Shown here: positions 1 to 8,518 of the stretch, one piece after another
Numbering within the stretch: position 1 is the first letter of the stretch
Layout: each line of letters opens with the position of its first letter
Origin: Kiritimatiellia bacterium
GTDB taxonomy: Bacteria > Verrucomicrobiota > Kiritimatiellia > JAFGHX01
DNA: 64,000 nt
Assembly (NCBI GenBank): GCA_016929905.1
Contig: JAFGHX010000462.1
Span: 40,708 to 104,707 of the forward strand
Reading direction: 5' to 3'
Made by a program: the position numbers and the translations under genes
Notes under the pieces: generated by a model
Databases searched by the model: none
The model's input: only the letters and a program-made list of their open reading frames with translations
Told to the model about the DNA's origin: nothing

Positions 1-320
1 TCGCGCAATTCGCGCGCCACCGGGCCGAATACGCGCGAGCCGAGCGGATTGAGCTGGTCGTCCACGATCACGACGGCATTGTTGTCGAACCGCAGGCAAG
101 AGCCGTCCGCCCTGCGCAACGGCTGCTTCGTCCGTACGATCAGGGCGCGAACCTTCTGGCCCTTCTTTACCATCCCGCCGGGCTGCGCCTCCTTCACGGA
201 AGCCCGGATGATGTCCCCGACGGACGCCGTGCGCTTGCCCTGGCCCAGAATGCCGAAGCACCGAACCCTGCGCGCGCCCGTGTTGTCCGCCACGACCAGA
301 TCTGTCTCCCGCATAATCAT
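1..320 (-). CDS. rplN: 50S ribosomal protein L14 (partial, C-terminus beyond window)
   Basis: L14 binds 23S rRNA at the subunit interface and contributes to bridges with the 30S subunit. The 106 visible residues follow the family from the MIMRET start through VADNTGARRV, VGDIIRASVKEA and GSRVFGPVARELR; only about 15-17 C-terminal residues should lie outside the window. The ATG at 320 overlaps the rpsQ stop as ATGA, so translation is probably coupled. An in-frame ATG two codons later (314) is an alternative start. It is the last visible gene of the ribosomal supercluster and the operon evidently continues to the left. Confidence 0.97.
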   Translation of the reverse strand, partial: MIMRETDLVVADNTGARRVRCFGILGQGKRTASVGDIIRASVKEAQPGGMVKKGQKVRALIVRTKQPLRRADGSCLRFDNNAVVIVDDQLNPLGSRVFGPVARELR

Positions 321-622
321 TGTTCGTTGCCCGCCCCGGCATCCTCTTTGTTCGTCTCGGCCGTCGCCAGAATCTCCTTCAGCCGCCACCTCTTCAGCCG
401 GCTGAGCGGGCGCGTCTCGGCGATCCGAACCCTGTCGCCCAGCCGGGCCTCGTTCTTCTCGTCGTGCGCATGGTACTTCTTCGCGAGTCTGCGCTCCTTG
501 CCGTAGAGCGGATGCTGCTCCTTGCGCTCAACCCTCACGACGATGGTCTTGTCCATGGCGTCGCTGACGACGACCCCCTCGCGCTCCTTGCGCAGGCCGC
601 GTTGTCTTCCGTTGTCCGGCAT
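317..622 (-). CDS. rpsQ: 30S ribosomal protein S17
   Basis: S17 is a primary 16S rRNA-binding protein with an OB fold. The 101-residue product carries the family signature VVSDAMDKTIVVRVER near residue 20 and HDEKNEARLGDRVRIAETRPLS in its second half. It is longer than the usual ~85 residues because of a short basic N-terminal leader and a polar C-terminal tail (KEDAGAGNEQ). A GGAGG ribosome-binding site lies 8 bases before the ATG, inside the 3' end of rpmC, three bases away. Its stop overlaps the rplN start. Confidence 0.97.
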   Translation of the reverse strand: MPDNGRQRGLRKEREGVVVSDAMDKTIVVRVERKEQHPLYGKERRLAKKYHAHDEKNEARLGDRVRIAETRPLSRLKRWRLKEILATAETNKEDAGAGNEQ

Positions 623-625
623 CGA

Positions 626-832
626 TTACGCCTCCACCGCCGCTTGTGCTCTGCGTTCCAACTGGATGGTCTTCACCCTTGCGATCTCCCGGCGCACCTC
701 CCGAACCCTCAGGGGCCGCTCCGTCTGGCCCATGCCTTTCTGCATCCGGAGGTTGAACAGCTCCTGCTGCAGTTCCGCGAGGCGGGTATCCAATTCACCT
801 TCCGCCAGGTTCCTGATTTCCTTGGCCTTCAT
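626..832 (-). CDS. rpmC: 50S ribosomal protein L29
   Basis: L29 is a small helical-hairpin protein next to the polypeptide exit tunnel. The 68 residues match the family: start MKAKEIRNLAEGEL, a central LQQELFNLRMQKGMGQ and REVRREIARVKTI near the end. The order rplP-rpmC-rpsQ-rplN is the standard S10/spc arrangement. A 92-base gap separates it from rplP, longer than most gaps in this cluster, and a GC-rich hairpin sits in that gap. Confidence 0.96.
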   Translation of the reverse strand: MKAKEIRNLAEGELDTRLAELQQELFNLRMQKGMGQTERPLRVREVRREIARVKTIQLERRAQAAVEA

Positions 833-893
833 CGTCGCTCATCCCCGTCAAAAACGTTGTCGTCTCCATCCTCCGGCCCGCGCCTTCCCCGCC

Positions 894-923
894 CCGGGCT
901 CGCGCGGCGCGCGAACCGCCCGG
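894..923. other. GC-rich hairpin directly after rplP
   Basis: A 6-bp TCGCGC/GCGCGA stem with a 3-base loop (900-914) is extended by CCGGGC/GCCCGG (894-899 with 918-923), with a three-base bulge between them. It begins two bases after the rplP stop in the rplP-rpmC gap. There is no T tract on the transcribed strand, so it is more likely an RNA-processing or 3'-protection element within the operon mRNA than an intrinsic terminator. Its function is inferred only from position. Confidence 0.5.
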
Positions 924-924
924 G

Positions 925-1338
925 CTAGCCCCTGCGGGCGACGAACCGCGTGCGCACGGGCAGCTTGGCCGCGGCCAGCCGGAACGACTCGCGCGCAAGT
1001 TGCTCGGTGACGCCCGCCAGCTCGAACAGCACGCGGCCCGGCTTCACGACAGCCACCCAGAACTCCGGCTCACCCTTGCCTTTCCCCATTCGCGTTTCCA
1101 GCGGCTTCTTGGAAACGGGTTTGTCGGGGAAGACCCGGACCCACAGCTTGCCTTTGCGCTTGAGGTGCCGGTTCACCGCCACACGGCACGCCTCAATCTG
1201 CGCCGCCTTGACCCAGCCCCGAACCATCGCCTTGAGGCCGTACTCGCCAAACGAAAGCGCGGCGCCGGCAAACGCCTTCCCTTTCCGGCTCCCGCGCTGT
1301 ACCTTGCGGTGCGCGACCCGCTTAGGCATAAGCGGCAT
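925..1338 (-). CDS. rplP: 50S ribosomal protein L16
   Basis: L16 helps organise the A-site region of the 50S subunit. The 137-residue product has the expected start MPLMPKRVAHRKVQRG and the conserved AALSFGEYGLKAM and KPGRVLFELAGV segments. The ATG at 1338 is preferred because a GGGGGAG ribosome-binding site lies 6 bases upstream; the in-frame ATG at 1329 is the alternative. It overlaps the end of rpsC by 17 bases, indicating coupled translation. Confidence 0.97.
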   Translation of the reverse strand: MPLMPKRVAHRKVQRGSRKGKAFAGAALSFGEYGLKAMVRGWVKAAQIEACRVAVNRHLKRKGKLWVRVFPDKPVSKKPLETRMGKGKGEPEFWVAVVKPGRVLFELAGVTEQLARESFRLAAAKLPVRTRFVARRG

Positions 1339-1999
1339 TGGATCTCCCCCTTACCCGCTTCTCGTCGGACTCCTCCACGTCGTCCTTGCAGATCCAGACC
1401 TTGACCCCGATCCGCCCGGCGGTCGTGGGCGCCTCGGCGAAACCATATTCGATGTTGCGCCGGAACGTGTGCAGCGGGACTTTGCCCTCCTTGTACCACT
1501 CGCCGCGTGAGAGTTCCGCGCCGCCGAGCCGGCCCCGGGCCTGGACTTTGACGCCCAGAACGCCGGCATGGCTCATGGCCAACTGGATGGCCTTCTTCAT
1601 GGCGCGCCGGAACGAAACACGGCGGCAAAGCTGCACGGCAATGTTCTCCGCCACCAGTTGCGCGTTGGCGTCCGGGTTCTTCACCTCGCGGATCTCGACA
1701 TAGATCTCGTTTCCGCTCATGGCGGCAATCTCTTCACGCAGCCGGTCGATGTCCTGGCCTTTGCGGCCCACGACGATACCGGGCCGCGCCGTAAAAATGG
1801 TCACCCGCGCCCGGTTCGCATACCGTTCGATCACCACATCGGACACCGCCGCGTTGACCAGCCGCTTCTTGACCAGGTCCCGGATCTTCAGGTCCTGGAT
1901 CAACTGCTCACCAAAGATCTTCTTGTCGGCGAACCACCGGGACTGCCAGTTCTTGTTCACCGTGACGCGCATGCCGATCGGATTGACTTTCTGGCCCAA
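1322..1999 (-). CDS. rpsC: 30S ribosomal protein S3 (TTG start)
   Basis: S3 sits at the mRNA entry channel of the 30S subunit and has helicase-related activity with S4 and S5. The 225-residue product contains the N-terminal LGQKVNPIGMRV motif, a KH domain with GIVVGRKGQDIDRLREEI, and a C-terminal domain with RRVSFRRAMKKAIQLAM and RGRLGGAELSR. No ATG is near the family start; a TTG immediately before GQKVNP is placed about 8 bases after a strong GGAAAGGAG ribosome-binding site, so TTG is the likely start. It overlaps rplP and follows rplV after about 47 bases. Confidence 0.95.
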   Translation of the reverse strand: MGQKVNPIGMRVTVNKNWQSRWFADKKIFGEQLIQDLKIRDLVKKRLVNAAVSDVVIERYANRARVTIFTARPGIVVGRKGQDIDRLREEIAAMSGNEIYVEIREVKNPDANAQLVAENIAVQLCRRVSFRRAMKKAIQLAMSHAGVLGVKVQARGRLGGAELSRGEWYKEGKVPLHTFRRNIEYGFAEAPTTAGRIGVKVWICKDDVEESDEKRVRGRSNAAYA

Positions 2000-2046
2000 A
2001 CTTCGCACTCCTTTCCGAACGCGAATCCCCCACGAAACCGGGCAGG

Positions 2047-2391
2047 TTACCTGCCCGGCGCTTCGTCTGTCAATGTAATCCGGATGTGACTGGTCTTCCT
2101 CTGGATCGGGCTGACCATGCCGCGGGCCCGCGCCCAGTAACGCCGCATGGTCGGGCCCGCTTCGATAACGGCTTCCTTGACCCGCAACGTCTCGGCCGAA
2201 AGGTTGGCATTGTTCTCGGCGTTGGCCACGGCCGACTTCAGCGTCTTGCCGATCAGCAGGGCTGCCTTCTGCTTCTGGAACTCGACCAGCCTGAGCGCCT
2301 CGCCGACCGGCAGGTTCCGCAGGCACCGGGCGAGCGCCACAGCCTTGCGCGGCGCGACGCGTGCATATTTGGTTGTTGCGTGCACTTCCAT
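2047..2391 (-). CDS. rplV: 50S ribosomal protein L22
   Basis: L22 lines the peptide exit tunnel. The 114-residue product shows RVAPRKAVALARCLRNLPV near the N-terminus, LIGKTLKSAVANAENN in the middle, and the tunnel-facing hairpin with RARGMVSPIQRKTSHIRI near the C-terminus. The open frame extends further upstream, but the ATG at 2391 gives the family-typical length and sits 17 bases after rpsS. The basic hairpin residues where macrolide-resistance changes are known look unaltered, with no insertion or deletion visible. Confidence 0.96.
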   Translation of the reverse strand: MEVHATTKYARVAPRKAVALARCLRNLPVGEALRLVEFQKQKAALLIGKTLKSAVANAENNANLSAETLRVKEAVIEAGPTMRRYWARARGMVSPIQRKTSHIRITLTDEAPGR

Positions 2392-2408
2392 GGTTGTCCA
2401 ATCCCGGC

Positions 2409-2696
2409 TTACTTCAAGGTTGTCGTTCGCTTGTCGGTGGCGACACCGTGCCGCCGGAACACGCGGGTCGGCGCGAATTCGCCGAGCCGGTGCCCGACCA
2501 TATTCTCGGTGATGAACACGGCCACATGCGACTTGCCGTTGTGAATGGCCAGCGTATGGCCGATGAAATCGGGCACGACCATCGACCGGCGCGACCAGGT
2601 CTTGATGACCCGCTTCTCGCCCATGCGGTTCATCCTGGCCACCTTGCGCAGGAGTTTCTGATCGACATACGGGCCCTTCTTGATGGAACGAGACAT
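2409..2696 (-). CDS. rpsS: 30S ribosomal protein S19
   Basis: S19 is in the 30S head and contacts the A-site tRNA region. The 95 residues match throughout: MSRSIKKGPYVDQKLL at the start, IKTWSRRSMVVPDFIGHTLA in the middle and HMVGHRLGEFAPTR-type sequence (here NMVGHRLGEFAPTRVFR) near the end. It starts three bases after the rplB stop, as usual in S10 operons, and is of standard length. Confidence 0.97.
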   Translation of the reverse strand: MSRSIKKGPYVDQKLLRKVARMNRMGEKRVIKTWSRRSMVVPDFIGHTLAIHNGKSHVAVFITENMVGHRLGEFAPTRVFRRHGVATDKRTTTLK

Positions 2697-2699
2697 AGC

Positions 2700-3524
2700 T
2701 TACTTTCTCCGCTTCACTATGAAACCGTCCGACGGCTTCCGCTTGCGTCGGGTCTTCTTGCCTTTCGTCGGCACGCCCCATGGCGTCACGGGCGGGCCGC
2801 CGCCGGAAGAGCGCCCCTCGCCGCCGCCCATCGGATGGTCGATCGGGTTCATGGCAACCCCGCGCACCGTCGGCCGCACGCCCAGCCATCGGCGCCGGCC
2901 AGCCTTGCCGCTGCTGATGCTGCCGTGTTCCAGATTGCCGACCTGGCCCAGCGTCGCCATGCAGTTGACGCTGATGCGCCGGATCTCGCCGGACGGCAGT
3001 TTCACGTTGGCAAACGCGCCCTCGCGCGACATGAGCTGCGCACCCAGCCCGGCGCTGCGCACCAGACGGCCGCCGCGACCGGCCTCCAACTCGATGTTGT
3101 GCACGAACATCCCCAACGGAATGCGCTCCAGCGGCAGGGCGTTGCCGACCACCGGCTCCGCCTCCGGCCCGGACACGACGGTCGTGCCCACCCCCAGGCC
3201 GAGGGGGGCGAGAATGTAACGCTTCTCCCCGTCCACATAGTGCAGCAACGCAATCCGTGCCGAGCGGTTGGGGTCGTACTCGATTTCCGCCACTTTCGCC
3301 GGAATGCCGATCTTCTCGCGCCTGAAGTCGATGACACGATACTTGCGCTTATGCCCGCCTCCGTGGTGCCGCACCGTGATGCGGCCCGCCGAGCCCCGCC
3401 CCGACCGCCGCCCGCTGCGCGTCACGAGTGAACGTTCCGGCTGGGAACGGGTGATCTCGTCGAATGCCGACGTCGCCGTGAAACGCCGGCTCGGCGTGGT
3501 CGGTCTGTATTTTCTCAGCGCCAT
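2700..3524 (-). CDS. rplB: 50S ribosomal protein L2
   Basis: L2 is a core 23S rRNA-binding protein near the peptidyl-transferase centre, needed for subunit association. The 274-residue product has KYRPTTPSRRFTATSAFD at the N-terminus, the RNA-binding OB and SH3-like region (RKYRVIDFRREKIGIPAKV) and the C-terminal GGGEGRSSGG and RGVAMNPIDHPMGGGEG signature with the conserved histidine. Standard length; lies between rplW and rpsS in canonical order. Confidence 0.98.
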   Translation of the reverse strand: MALRKYRPTTPSRRFTATSAFDEITRSQPERSLVTRSGRRSGRGSAGRITVRHHGGGHKRKYRVIDFRREKIGIPAKVAEIEYDPNRSARIALLHYVDGEKRYILAPLGLGVGTTVVSGPEAEPVVGNALPLERIPLGMFVHNIELEAGRGGRLVRSAGLGAQLMSREGAFANVKLPSGEIRRISVNCMATLGQVGNLEHGSISSGKAGRRRWLGVRPTVRGVAMNPIDHPMGGGEGRSSGGGPPVTPWGVPTKGKKTRRKRKPSDGFIVKRRK

Positions 3525-3540
3525 GTTCTCCCACCTCAGG

Positions 3541-3825
3541 CTAAGTCAGTTCTATCGCGTCACCCGTCTTCAGCGTCACGACGGCCCGCTTCCAGGCCGA
3601 GCGCATGCCGTAGTTCGCGGAGCGTTCCCGCTTCCGCTTGCCGCGGTAGTTCATGATGTTTACGTTCGTGACCTGAACCCGAAAAAGCCGCTCCACCGCC
3701 TTCTTGACTTCCAGCTTGTTGGCGGCCCGGTCCACCTCGAACAGGTACTGGTTGTGCTTCTCCTTCAACCGGGTAGCCTTCTCGGTCAACTGGATCGTCC
3801 GGATAACTGCCGTAAGATTCTTCAC
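3541..3825 (-). CDS. rplW: 50S ribosomal protein L23
   Basis: L23 forms the docking site for trigger factor and SRP at the tunnel exit. The 94-residue product has the family core TEKATRLKEKHNQYLFEV, the KLEVKKAVERLFRVQVTNV helix-strand segment, and the basic loop MNYRGKRKRERS. Its ATG overlaps the rplD stop (ATGA), so the two are translationally coupled. Confidence 0.96.
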   Translation of the reverse strand: MKNLTAVIRTIQLTEKATRLKEKHNQYLFEVDRAANKLEVKKAVERLFRVQVTNVNIMNYRGKRKRERSANYGMRSAWKRAVVTLKTGDAIELT

Positions 3826-4466
3826 GTCTTGTTCCCCGCCACGCGTTCAAGCCGCGCCTTCAATACGCCCATGGCCGGCCTGCTCGCCACCACCCGCGGG
3901 TAGCGCAGAAGCTGATAGGTGTCGACCGCCCGGGCTGCAATCACCTCAACACCCGGCACGTTGCGCGAAGCGAGCGTCAGGTTCCTGTCGAGCTGTTCCA
4001 CCAGGAACAGGGCGGGGCTCTCGATCTTCAAAGCGGACATCAACGCGACGAACGCCTTTGTCTTGGGTTCCGGCATCTCCAACTGCTCCACAACCGTAAT
4101 CGCGCCGGCGGCAATCTTCTCGCTCAGCGCCCTGCCGAAGGCCAGCCTGGCCACCTTGCGGGGCAGCTTCTGCGTGTAGTCGCGCGGGTGCGGCCCGAAC
4201 GCCACGCCGCCGCCTCGCCAAACCGGGGACTGCCTGTACCCCGCACGGGCGCGGCCGGTTCCCTTCTGGCGCCAAGGCTTGCGATTGCTGCCGGAAACCT
4301 GCCCTTTGCTGAGGGTGGAGGCCGTCCCGGCCCGCTTGGCGGCGCGATGCGCCGTGACCGCTTCGCACACCGCCTGGGCGCCCTTGCCCAGTACCAGCAG
4401 TTCGTCCGCGATCTCGAACGAGCCCGCAGGCGTTCCGTTCCTGTCACACACGCTCAGGCTGCTCAT
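3822..4466 (-). CDS. rplD: 50S ribosomal protein L4
   Basis: L4 binds 23S rRNA and extends a loop into the exit tunnel; in enterobacteria it also autoregulates the S10 operon. The 214 residues include the extended loop with LSKGQVSGSNRKPWRQKGTG and GTGRARAGYRQSPVWRGGG, and the globular C-terminal domain with VEQLDRNLTLASRNVPGVE. Both ends overlap neighbours by ATGA (rplC upstream, rplW downstream). No leader hairpin of the enterobacterial type was recognised upstream of rpsJ, so autoregulation cannot be claimed. Confidence 0.97.
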   Translation of the reverse strand: MSSLSVCDRNGTPAGSFEIADELLVLGKGAQAVCEAVTAHRAAKRAGTASTLSKGQVSGSNRKPWRQKGTGRARAGYRQSPVWRGGGVAFGPHPRDYTQKLPRKVARLAFGRALSEKIAAGAITVVEQLEMPEPKTKAFVALMSALKIESPALFLVEQLDRNLTLASRNVPGVEVIAARAVDTYQLLRYPRVVASRPAMGVLKARLERVAGNKT

Positions 4467-5104
4467 GAGCTCTGCTTCCGTTGCTTGACCGATCTTCTCA
4501 CCTCGACGACCTGCCCCGACGGGCCCGGCACCGAACCGCGAATCAGCAGCAGATGATCGTCTTCCCGTATATCGACAACCTGCAACCCGCGTTGCGTCAC
4601 GTTCACATGCCCCATGTGGCCGGGCATCCGTTTCCCCTTGTGCACGCGGGCCGGGAATGAACTCTGCCCGATCGAACCCGGCCGGCGTTTCGAATGCCCG
4701 CCGTGCGACATGGGCCCGCGCGCCATGCCGTGGCGCGTGATGACGCCCTGAAAACCGCGCCCCTTCGTAACAGCCGTGACGTCCACGTACGCGGCGCCGT
4801 TGAAAACGGAGACGGTCAGCACATCGCCGTCCTTGAACGCATCGCCGGGCGCCACCCGGAATTCACGAATCCAGCGCGACGGGTCCACTCCCGCACGCTT
4901 GAAGACGCCCATCATCGGCCGCGGCACTCGATGCGCTTTCTGGCCGCCGAACCCCAGTTGCACCGCGTCGTAGCCGTCTTTCGCCGCCGTCTTGCGCTGA
5001 AGCACGACACACGGCCCCACCTCGATAACGGTGACGGGAATCTGTTCCCCGTCCTCGCCGAAGACCTGCGTCATGCCCAGTTTCTTGCCCAGAAGGCCGT
5101 CCAT
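4463..5104 (-). CDS. rplC: 50S ribosomal protein L3
   Basis: L3 is an early-assembly 23S rRNA-binding protein reaching the peptidyl-transferase centre. The 213-residue product begins MDGLLGKKLGMTQVFGEDG and contains the diagnostic tip sequence TKGRGFQGVITRHG followed by SHGGHSKRRPGSIGQSSFP and RVHKGKRMPGHMG. It overlaps rplD by ATGA and follows rpsJ by 10 bases. Confidence 0.98.
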   Translation of the reverse strand: MDGLLGKKLGMTQVFGEDGEQIPVTVIEVGPCVVLQRKTAAKDGYDAVQLGFGGQKAHRVPRPMMGVFKRAGVDPSRWIREFRVAPGDAFKDGDVLTVSVFNGAAYVDVTAVTKGRGFQGVITRHGMARGPMSHGGHSKRRPGSIGQSSFPARVHKGKRMPGHMGHVNVTQRGLQVVDIREDDHLLLIRGSVPGPSGQVVEVRRSVKQRKQSS

Positions 5105-5114
5105 GCCCCGCCCC

Positions 5115-5438
5115 CTATATCTTGATGGTGATGTCGACGCCCGCCGGCAGATTCAGCTTCTTCAGCTCATCCACCGTCTTGGCCGTCGGGTCCAAGATAT
5201 CCAGAAGCCGCTTGTGGGTTCGAATTTCAAACTGGTCCATCGACTTCTTGTCCACATGCGGGCTGCGGTTCACCGTGTAGCGTTCGATCCGGGTCGGAAG
5301 CGGGATGGGGCCCACCACGCGCGCCCCGGTCCGTTTCGCCGTCTCGACGATGTCCACCACCGACTGGTCCAACACCCGGTGATCGTAAGCCCTCAGTCGT
5401 ATTCTAATGCGTTGCCCGTTCATCCCTTTGTCACTCAA
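5115..5438 (-). CDS. rpsJ: 30S ribosomal protein S10 / NusE
   Basis: S10 is part of the 30S head and, as NusE, partners NusB in transcription antitermination. The 107 residues have the conserved IRIRLRAYDHRVLDQSV start, GPIPLPTRIERYTVNRSPHVDKKS loop region and the C-terminal VDELKKLNLPAGVDITIKI. Its ATG overlaps the fusA stop (ATGA), joining the str and S10 operons with no tuf gene between them. Confidence 0.98.
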   Translation of the reverse strand: MSDKGMNGQRIRIRLRAYDHRVLDQSVVDIVETAKRTGARVVGPIPLPTRIERYTVNRSPHVDKKSMDQFEIRTHKRLLDILDPTAKTVDELKKLNLPAGVDITIKI

Positions 5439-7570
5439 CGGTTCAATATCTGGGCCTGAATCGCCTCACTGACGACCTCGAAACGATACGGCTCCATTGC
5501 GTACACACCCCTACCCTTCGTAAGCGAACGGATAACCGTCGCATACCCGAATATCTCCGAAAGCGGAACGTGCGCGTGAATGATCTGGCTCGGCCCTCGC
5601 GTGGCCATATCGCGGACCTTTCCGCGCCGCGCGTTCAAGTCTCCCAGCACCTCGCCCATGTAGTCGGCCGGCACGATGATTTCAAGCGACATGATCGGCT
5701 CCAGCAACACGGGCACGGCGCGCTGCGCGCTGTCGCGCAACGCCAACACCGCCGCGGTCCGGAAGGCCACTTCGGAGGACGTGTCGGGATCGAATCGGGC
5801 GCCCACCACCCGGATATTCATGTCAACCATGGGGTAGTTGGCCAGCACACCGGTCACCAACCCGTCGCGCAAGCCGGCTTCGACGCTGACCTTCAACTCC
5901 CCGGGCAGCATGTTCCGGCTCACCTCGAAATCGATGTTGTTGCCCGCCGAGCGCGGCGCGGGTTCCACCTGCAGCGCGATCTCGGCGAACTGCCTGCGGC
6001 CGCCAATTTCGCGATCGAACACGCACTCGCCGGCGCCCGCCTCGGTGATCGTCTCGCGGTAGGCGACCATAGGCTTGCCCACATTGGCGCCCACGCGGAA
6101 CTCGCGCAGCACCCGCTCCTTAAGCACTTCCAGGTGCAGCTCGCCCATGCCGCTGATCAGCGTCTGGCCGGTGTCGGCGTCCTCGCCGACGCGAAAAGTC
6201 GGGTCCTCCTCCGCAAGCGCCGCGAGCGCCTCCGCCAGCTTGTCGCGGTCCGCCTGAGTCTTCGGCTCAATGGTCATGGAGACAACGGGTTCCGGGAACC
6301 GGATACGCTCCAACTCCACGGCCTTGTTCTCCGGGCACAGGGTATCGCCGGTCACGGCCTGTTTCAGCCCGACCACACCGCCCATTTCGCCGGCATGCAG
6401 TGTGTCGGTCTCCTGCCGGGCGTCCGCGTGCAGACGAACGAGCCGCGTAATGCGCTCGCGCTTCCGAGTTCGAGGGTTGTAGATGTTCTGCCCCTTCTTG
6501 AGCTGCCCGGAGTAGACGCGGACGAAAACCAGACGGCCGACGTACGGATCGCTGACCACCTTGAACACAAGCCCGGCAAGCGGCCCGAAGTCATCGGGCC
6601 CGCGGGTCACGCGCGTGCCGTCCTTCACGCTGACGCCTTCCACCTCTTCCACGTCGAGGGGCGACGGCAGATAGTCGACGACCGCATCCAGCAGCGGTTG
6701 AACCCCCAAGTTGCGGAACGCGGCGCCGCAGAGCACCGGCACGAGGCCCGCCGTCAGGGTGGCCCGGCGCAGGCCGGCCTTGAGCCGTTCGGCCGGCACG
6801 TCGGGATTCTCGAGATACGCCTCCAGGACGGCCTCGTCCTTCTCCGCCACAGACTCGACCAGCTCCGCACGAGCCTGCTCGGCGGCGGCGGCCAGTTCGT
6901 CCGGGATCCGCGAGACGCTCATCCTGGCCCCCAGGCTGTCCGCGTCGAATGTGACGGCATGCATGGCCACCAGGTCGATCACGCCCCGAAAACGCTCCTC
7001 CGCACCCAGCGGAATCTGAATGGGCACGGCCAGCGCGCCGAGCTTCTCCCGCATCTGGCGTACGGCCTCGTCGAAGTCGGAGCCCATTCGATCCAGCTTG
7101 TTCACGAAGGCAATCCGGGGAATCCCGTACTGATCGGCCTGATGCCAGACCGTCTCCGACTGGGGTTGGACCCCGCCGACCCCGCAGAACACGCCGATGG
7201 CGCCGTCCAGCACGCGCAACGAGCGCTGCACCTCAACGGTGAAATCGACGTGACCGGGCGTATCGATGATATTGACCTGGTGATCACGCCAGAAGATGGT
7301 CGTCGCCGCGCTGGTGATCGTGATCCCGCGCTCGCGTTCCTGGTCCATCCAGTCCATCACGGCCGTCCCGTCGTGTACTTCACCCATCCGGTGGACAAGC
7401 CCGGCATAAAAGAGCATGCGCTCGGTCACGGTGGTCTTGCCCGCATCGATGTGGGCGATGATCCCGATATTGCGGAGCAAGGGCAGGCTCCGCAGGCGCC
7501 CGGCGGCTTCCCCATTCCGGGTCTCACCTCTTGCTGAGCTTTTCTTCCGTTTTTCCAAGACGGTCGCCAT
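5435..7570 (-). CDS. fusA: Elongation factor G
   Basis: EF-G is the GTPase that drives tRNA-mRNA translocation and, with RRF, ribosome recycling. The 711-residue product has the G1 motif AHIDAGKTTVTERML, switch I QERERGITITSAATT, G3 DTPGHVDFTVEV and G4 NKLDRMGSDF, followed by domains II-V ending in EVVSEAIQAQILNR. The ATG at 7570 is chosen; a TTG five codons upstream is possible but has no better ribosome-binding site. A 25-residue basic stretch before the G1 motif is slightly longer than usual. It lies between rpsG and rpsJ. Confidence 0.97.
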   Translation of the reverse strand: MATVLEKRKKSSARGETRNGEAAGRLRSLPLLRNIGIIAHIDAGKTTVTERMLFYAGLVHRMGEVHDGTAVMDWMDQERERGITITSAATTIFWRDHQVNIIDTPGHVDFTVEVQRSLRVLDGAIGVFCGVGGVQPQSETVWHQADQYGIPRIAFVNKLDRMGSDFDEAVRQMREKLGALAVPIQIPLGAEERFRGVIDLVAMHAVTFDADSLGARMSVSRIPDELAAAAEQARAELVESVAEKDEAVLEAYLENPDVPAERLKAGLRRATLTAGLVPVLCGAAFRNLGVQPLLDAVVDYLPSPLDVEEVEGVSVKDGTRVTRGPDDFGPLAGLVFKVVSDPYVGRLVFVRVYSGQLKKGQNIYNPRTRKRERITRLVRLHADARQETDTLHAGEMGGVVGLKQAVTGDTLCPENKAVELERIRFPEPVVSMTIEPKTQADRDKLAEALAALAEEDPTFRVGEDADTGQTLISGMGELHLEVLKERVLREFRVGANVGKPMVAYRETITEAGAGECVFDREIGGRRQFAEIALQVEPAPRSAGNNIDFEVSRNMLPGELKVSVEAGLRDGLVTGVLANYPMVDMNIRVVGARFDPDTSSEVAFRTAAVLALRDSAQRAVPVLLEPIMSLEIIVPADYMGEVLGDLNARRGKVRDMATRGPSQIIHAHVPLSEIFGYATVIRSLTKGRGVYAMEPYRFEVVSEAIQAQILNR

Positions 7571-7617
7571 TTCGGTTCCAAACAAAGCCGGCAGTCGCGC
7601 GCCCCGTCGGGCGGGCT

Positions 7618-8088
7618 TTACCAGCGGTAGTGGGCAAAAGCCTTGTTGGCCTGCGCCATTTTGTGCGTATCATCCCTCTTCTTGACGGCATTTCCCTGGT
7701 TCTTGTACGCGTCCATCAGCTCCAGGGCGAGCGCACGGCGCATCGGCATGCCCCGCCGCCCCTGTGAGAACAGAACCAGCCAGCGCAGCGCGAGGGAAGC
7801 CTGCCGCTTCGGCGACACCTCGACAGGCACCTGGTAGGTTGCGCCGCCGACGCGCCGCGATTTCACCTCGAGCCTGGGCTTCACGTTGTCAACCGCGCGC
7901 ATGACCACCTCGAGCGGATTTTCCGACATCTTTTCCTTGATGATGTCCAGAGCGCCGTAAACCACCCGCTCCGCAGTGGACTTCTTGCCCCGCTCCATAA
8001 CCTGGTTGATAATGGAGGCAACCATCTCGCTGTTGTACCGCGGGTCCGGCGCCAGGGCTCTTCGCTCGGGTCTTCGTCTTCTCGGCAT
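7618..8088 (-). CDS. rpsG: 30S ribosomal protein S7
   Basis: S7 nucleates assembly of the 30S head and contacts E-site tRNA. The 156-residue product has MPRRRRPERRALAPDPRY at the N-terminus, VMERGKKSTAERVVYGAL and the family hallmark PLEVVMRAVDNVKPRLEVKS, ending in KMAQANKAFAHYRW. Length and order (rpsL-rpsG-fusA) are standard. It follows rpsL by 12 bases. Confidence 0.98.
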   Translation of the reverse strand: MPRRRRPERRALAPDPRYNSEMVASIINQVMERGKKSTAERVVYGALDIIKEKMSENPLEVVMRAVDNVKPRLEVKSRRVGGATYQVPVEVSPKRQASLALRWLVLFSQGRRGMPMRRALALELMDAYKNQGNAVKKRDDTHKMAQANKAFAHYRW

Positions 8089-8100
8089 GGCGGTCCTGTC

Positions 8101-8481
8101 CTATTCGTTACCCTTGGTCTTCTTCGTTCCGTACTTCGAACGCCCCCGCTGGCGGCCGCTGACCCCCAGGCTGTCCAGCGTGCCGCGCACGATATGGTAG
8201 CGTACGCCCGGCAGATCCTTGATCCTGCCGCCCCGCACCAGCACGATGCTGTGCTCCTGCAGGTTGTGGCCCTCACCGGGAATATACGCCGTGACTTCCT
8301 GCCCATTCGTCAGCCGCACCCTGGCCACTTTGCGCAGGGCGGAGTTCGGCTTCTTCGGCGTCCGGGTCTTCACCTGCAGACAGACGCCGCGCCGCTGCGG
8401 ACACCCCACGAGCGCGGGCGCCTTGTTCTTCCGCGTTACCTTCTTGCGGCCCAGCCGCACCAACTGATTGATCGTCGGCAT
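8101..8481 (-). CDS. rpsL: 30S ribosomal protein S12
   Basis: S12 lies at the decoding centre and influences translational accuracy. The 126 residues include the two conserved loops, TPKKPNSALRKVARVRL and PGEGHNLQEHSIVLVRGG, both with the wild-type residues at positions linked to streptomycin resistance. The first gene of the str portion; a sigma-70-like promoter lies about 40 bases upstream, between rpoC and rpsL. Confidence 0.98.
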   Translation of the reverse strand: MPTINQLVRLGRKKVTRKNKAPALVGCPQRRGVCLQVKTRTPKKPNSALRKVARVRLTNGQEVTAYIPGEGHNLQEHSIVLVRGGRIKDLPGVRYHIVRGTLDSLGVSGRQRGRSKYGTKKTKGNE

Positions 8482-8518
8482 ACTCTATCTCTCCAGACCA
8501 GCAGGGACGAAAGCGCAA

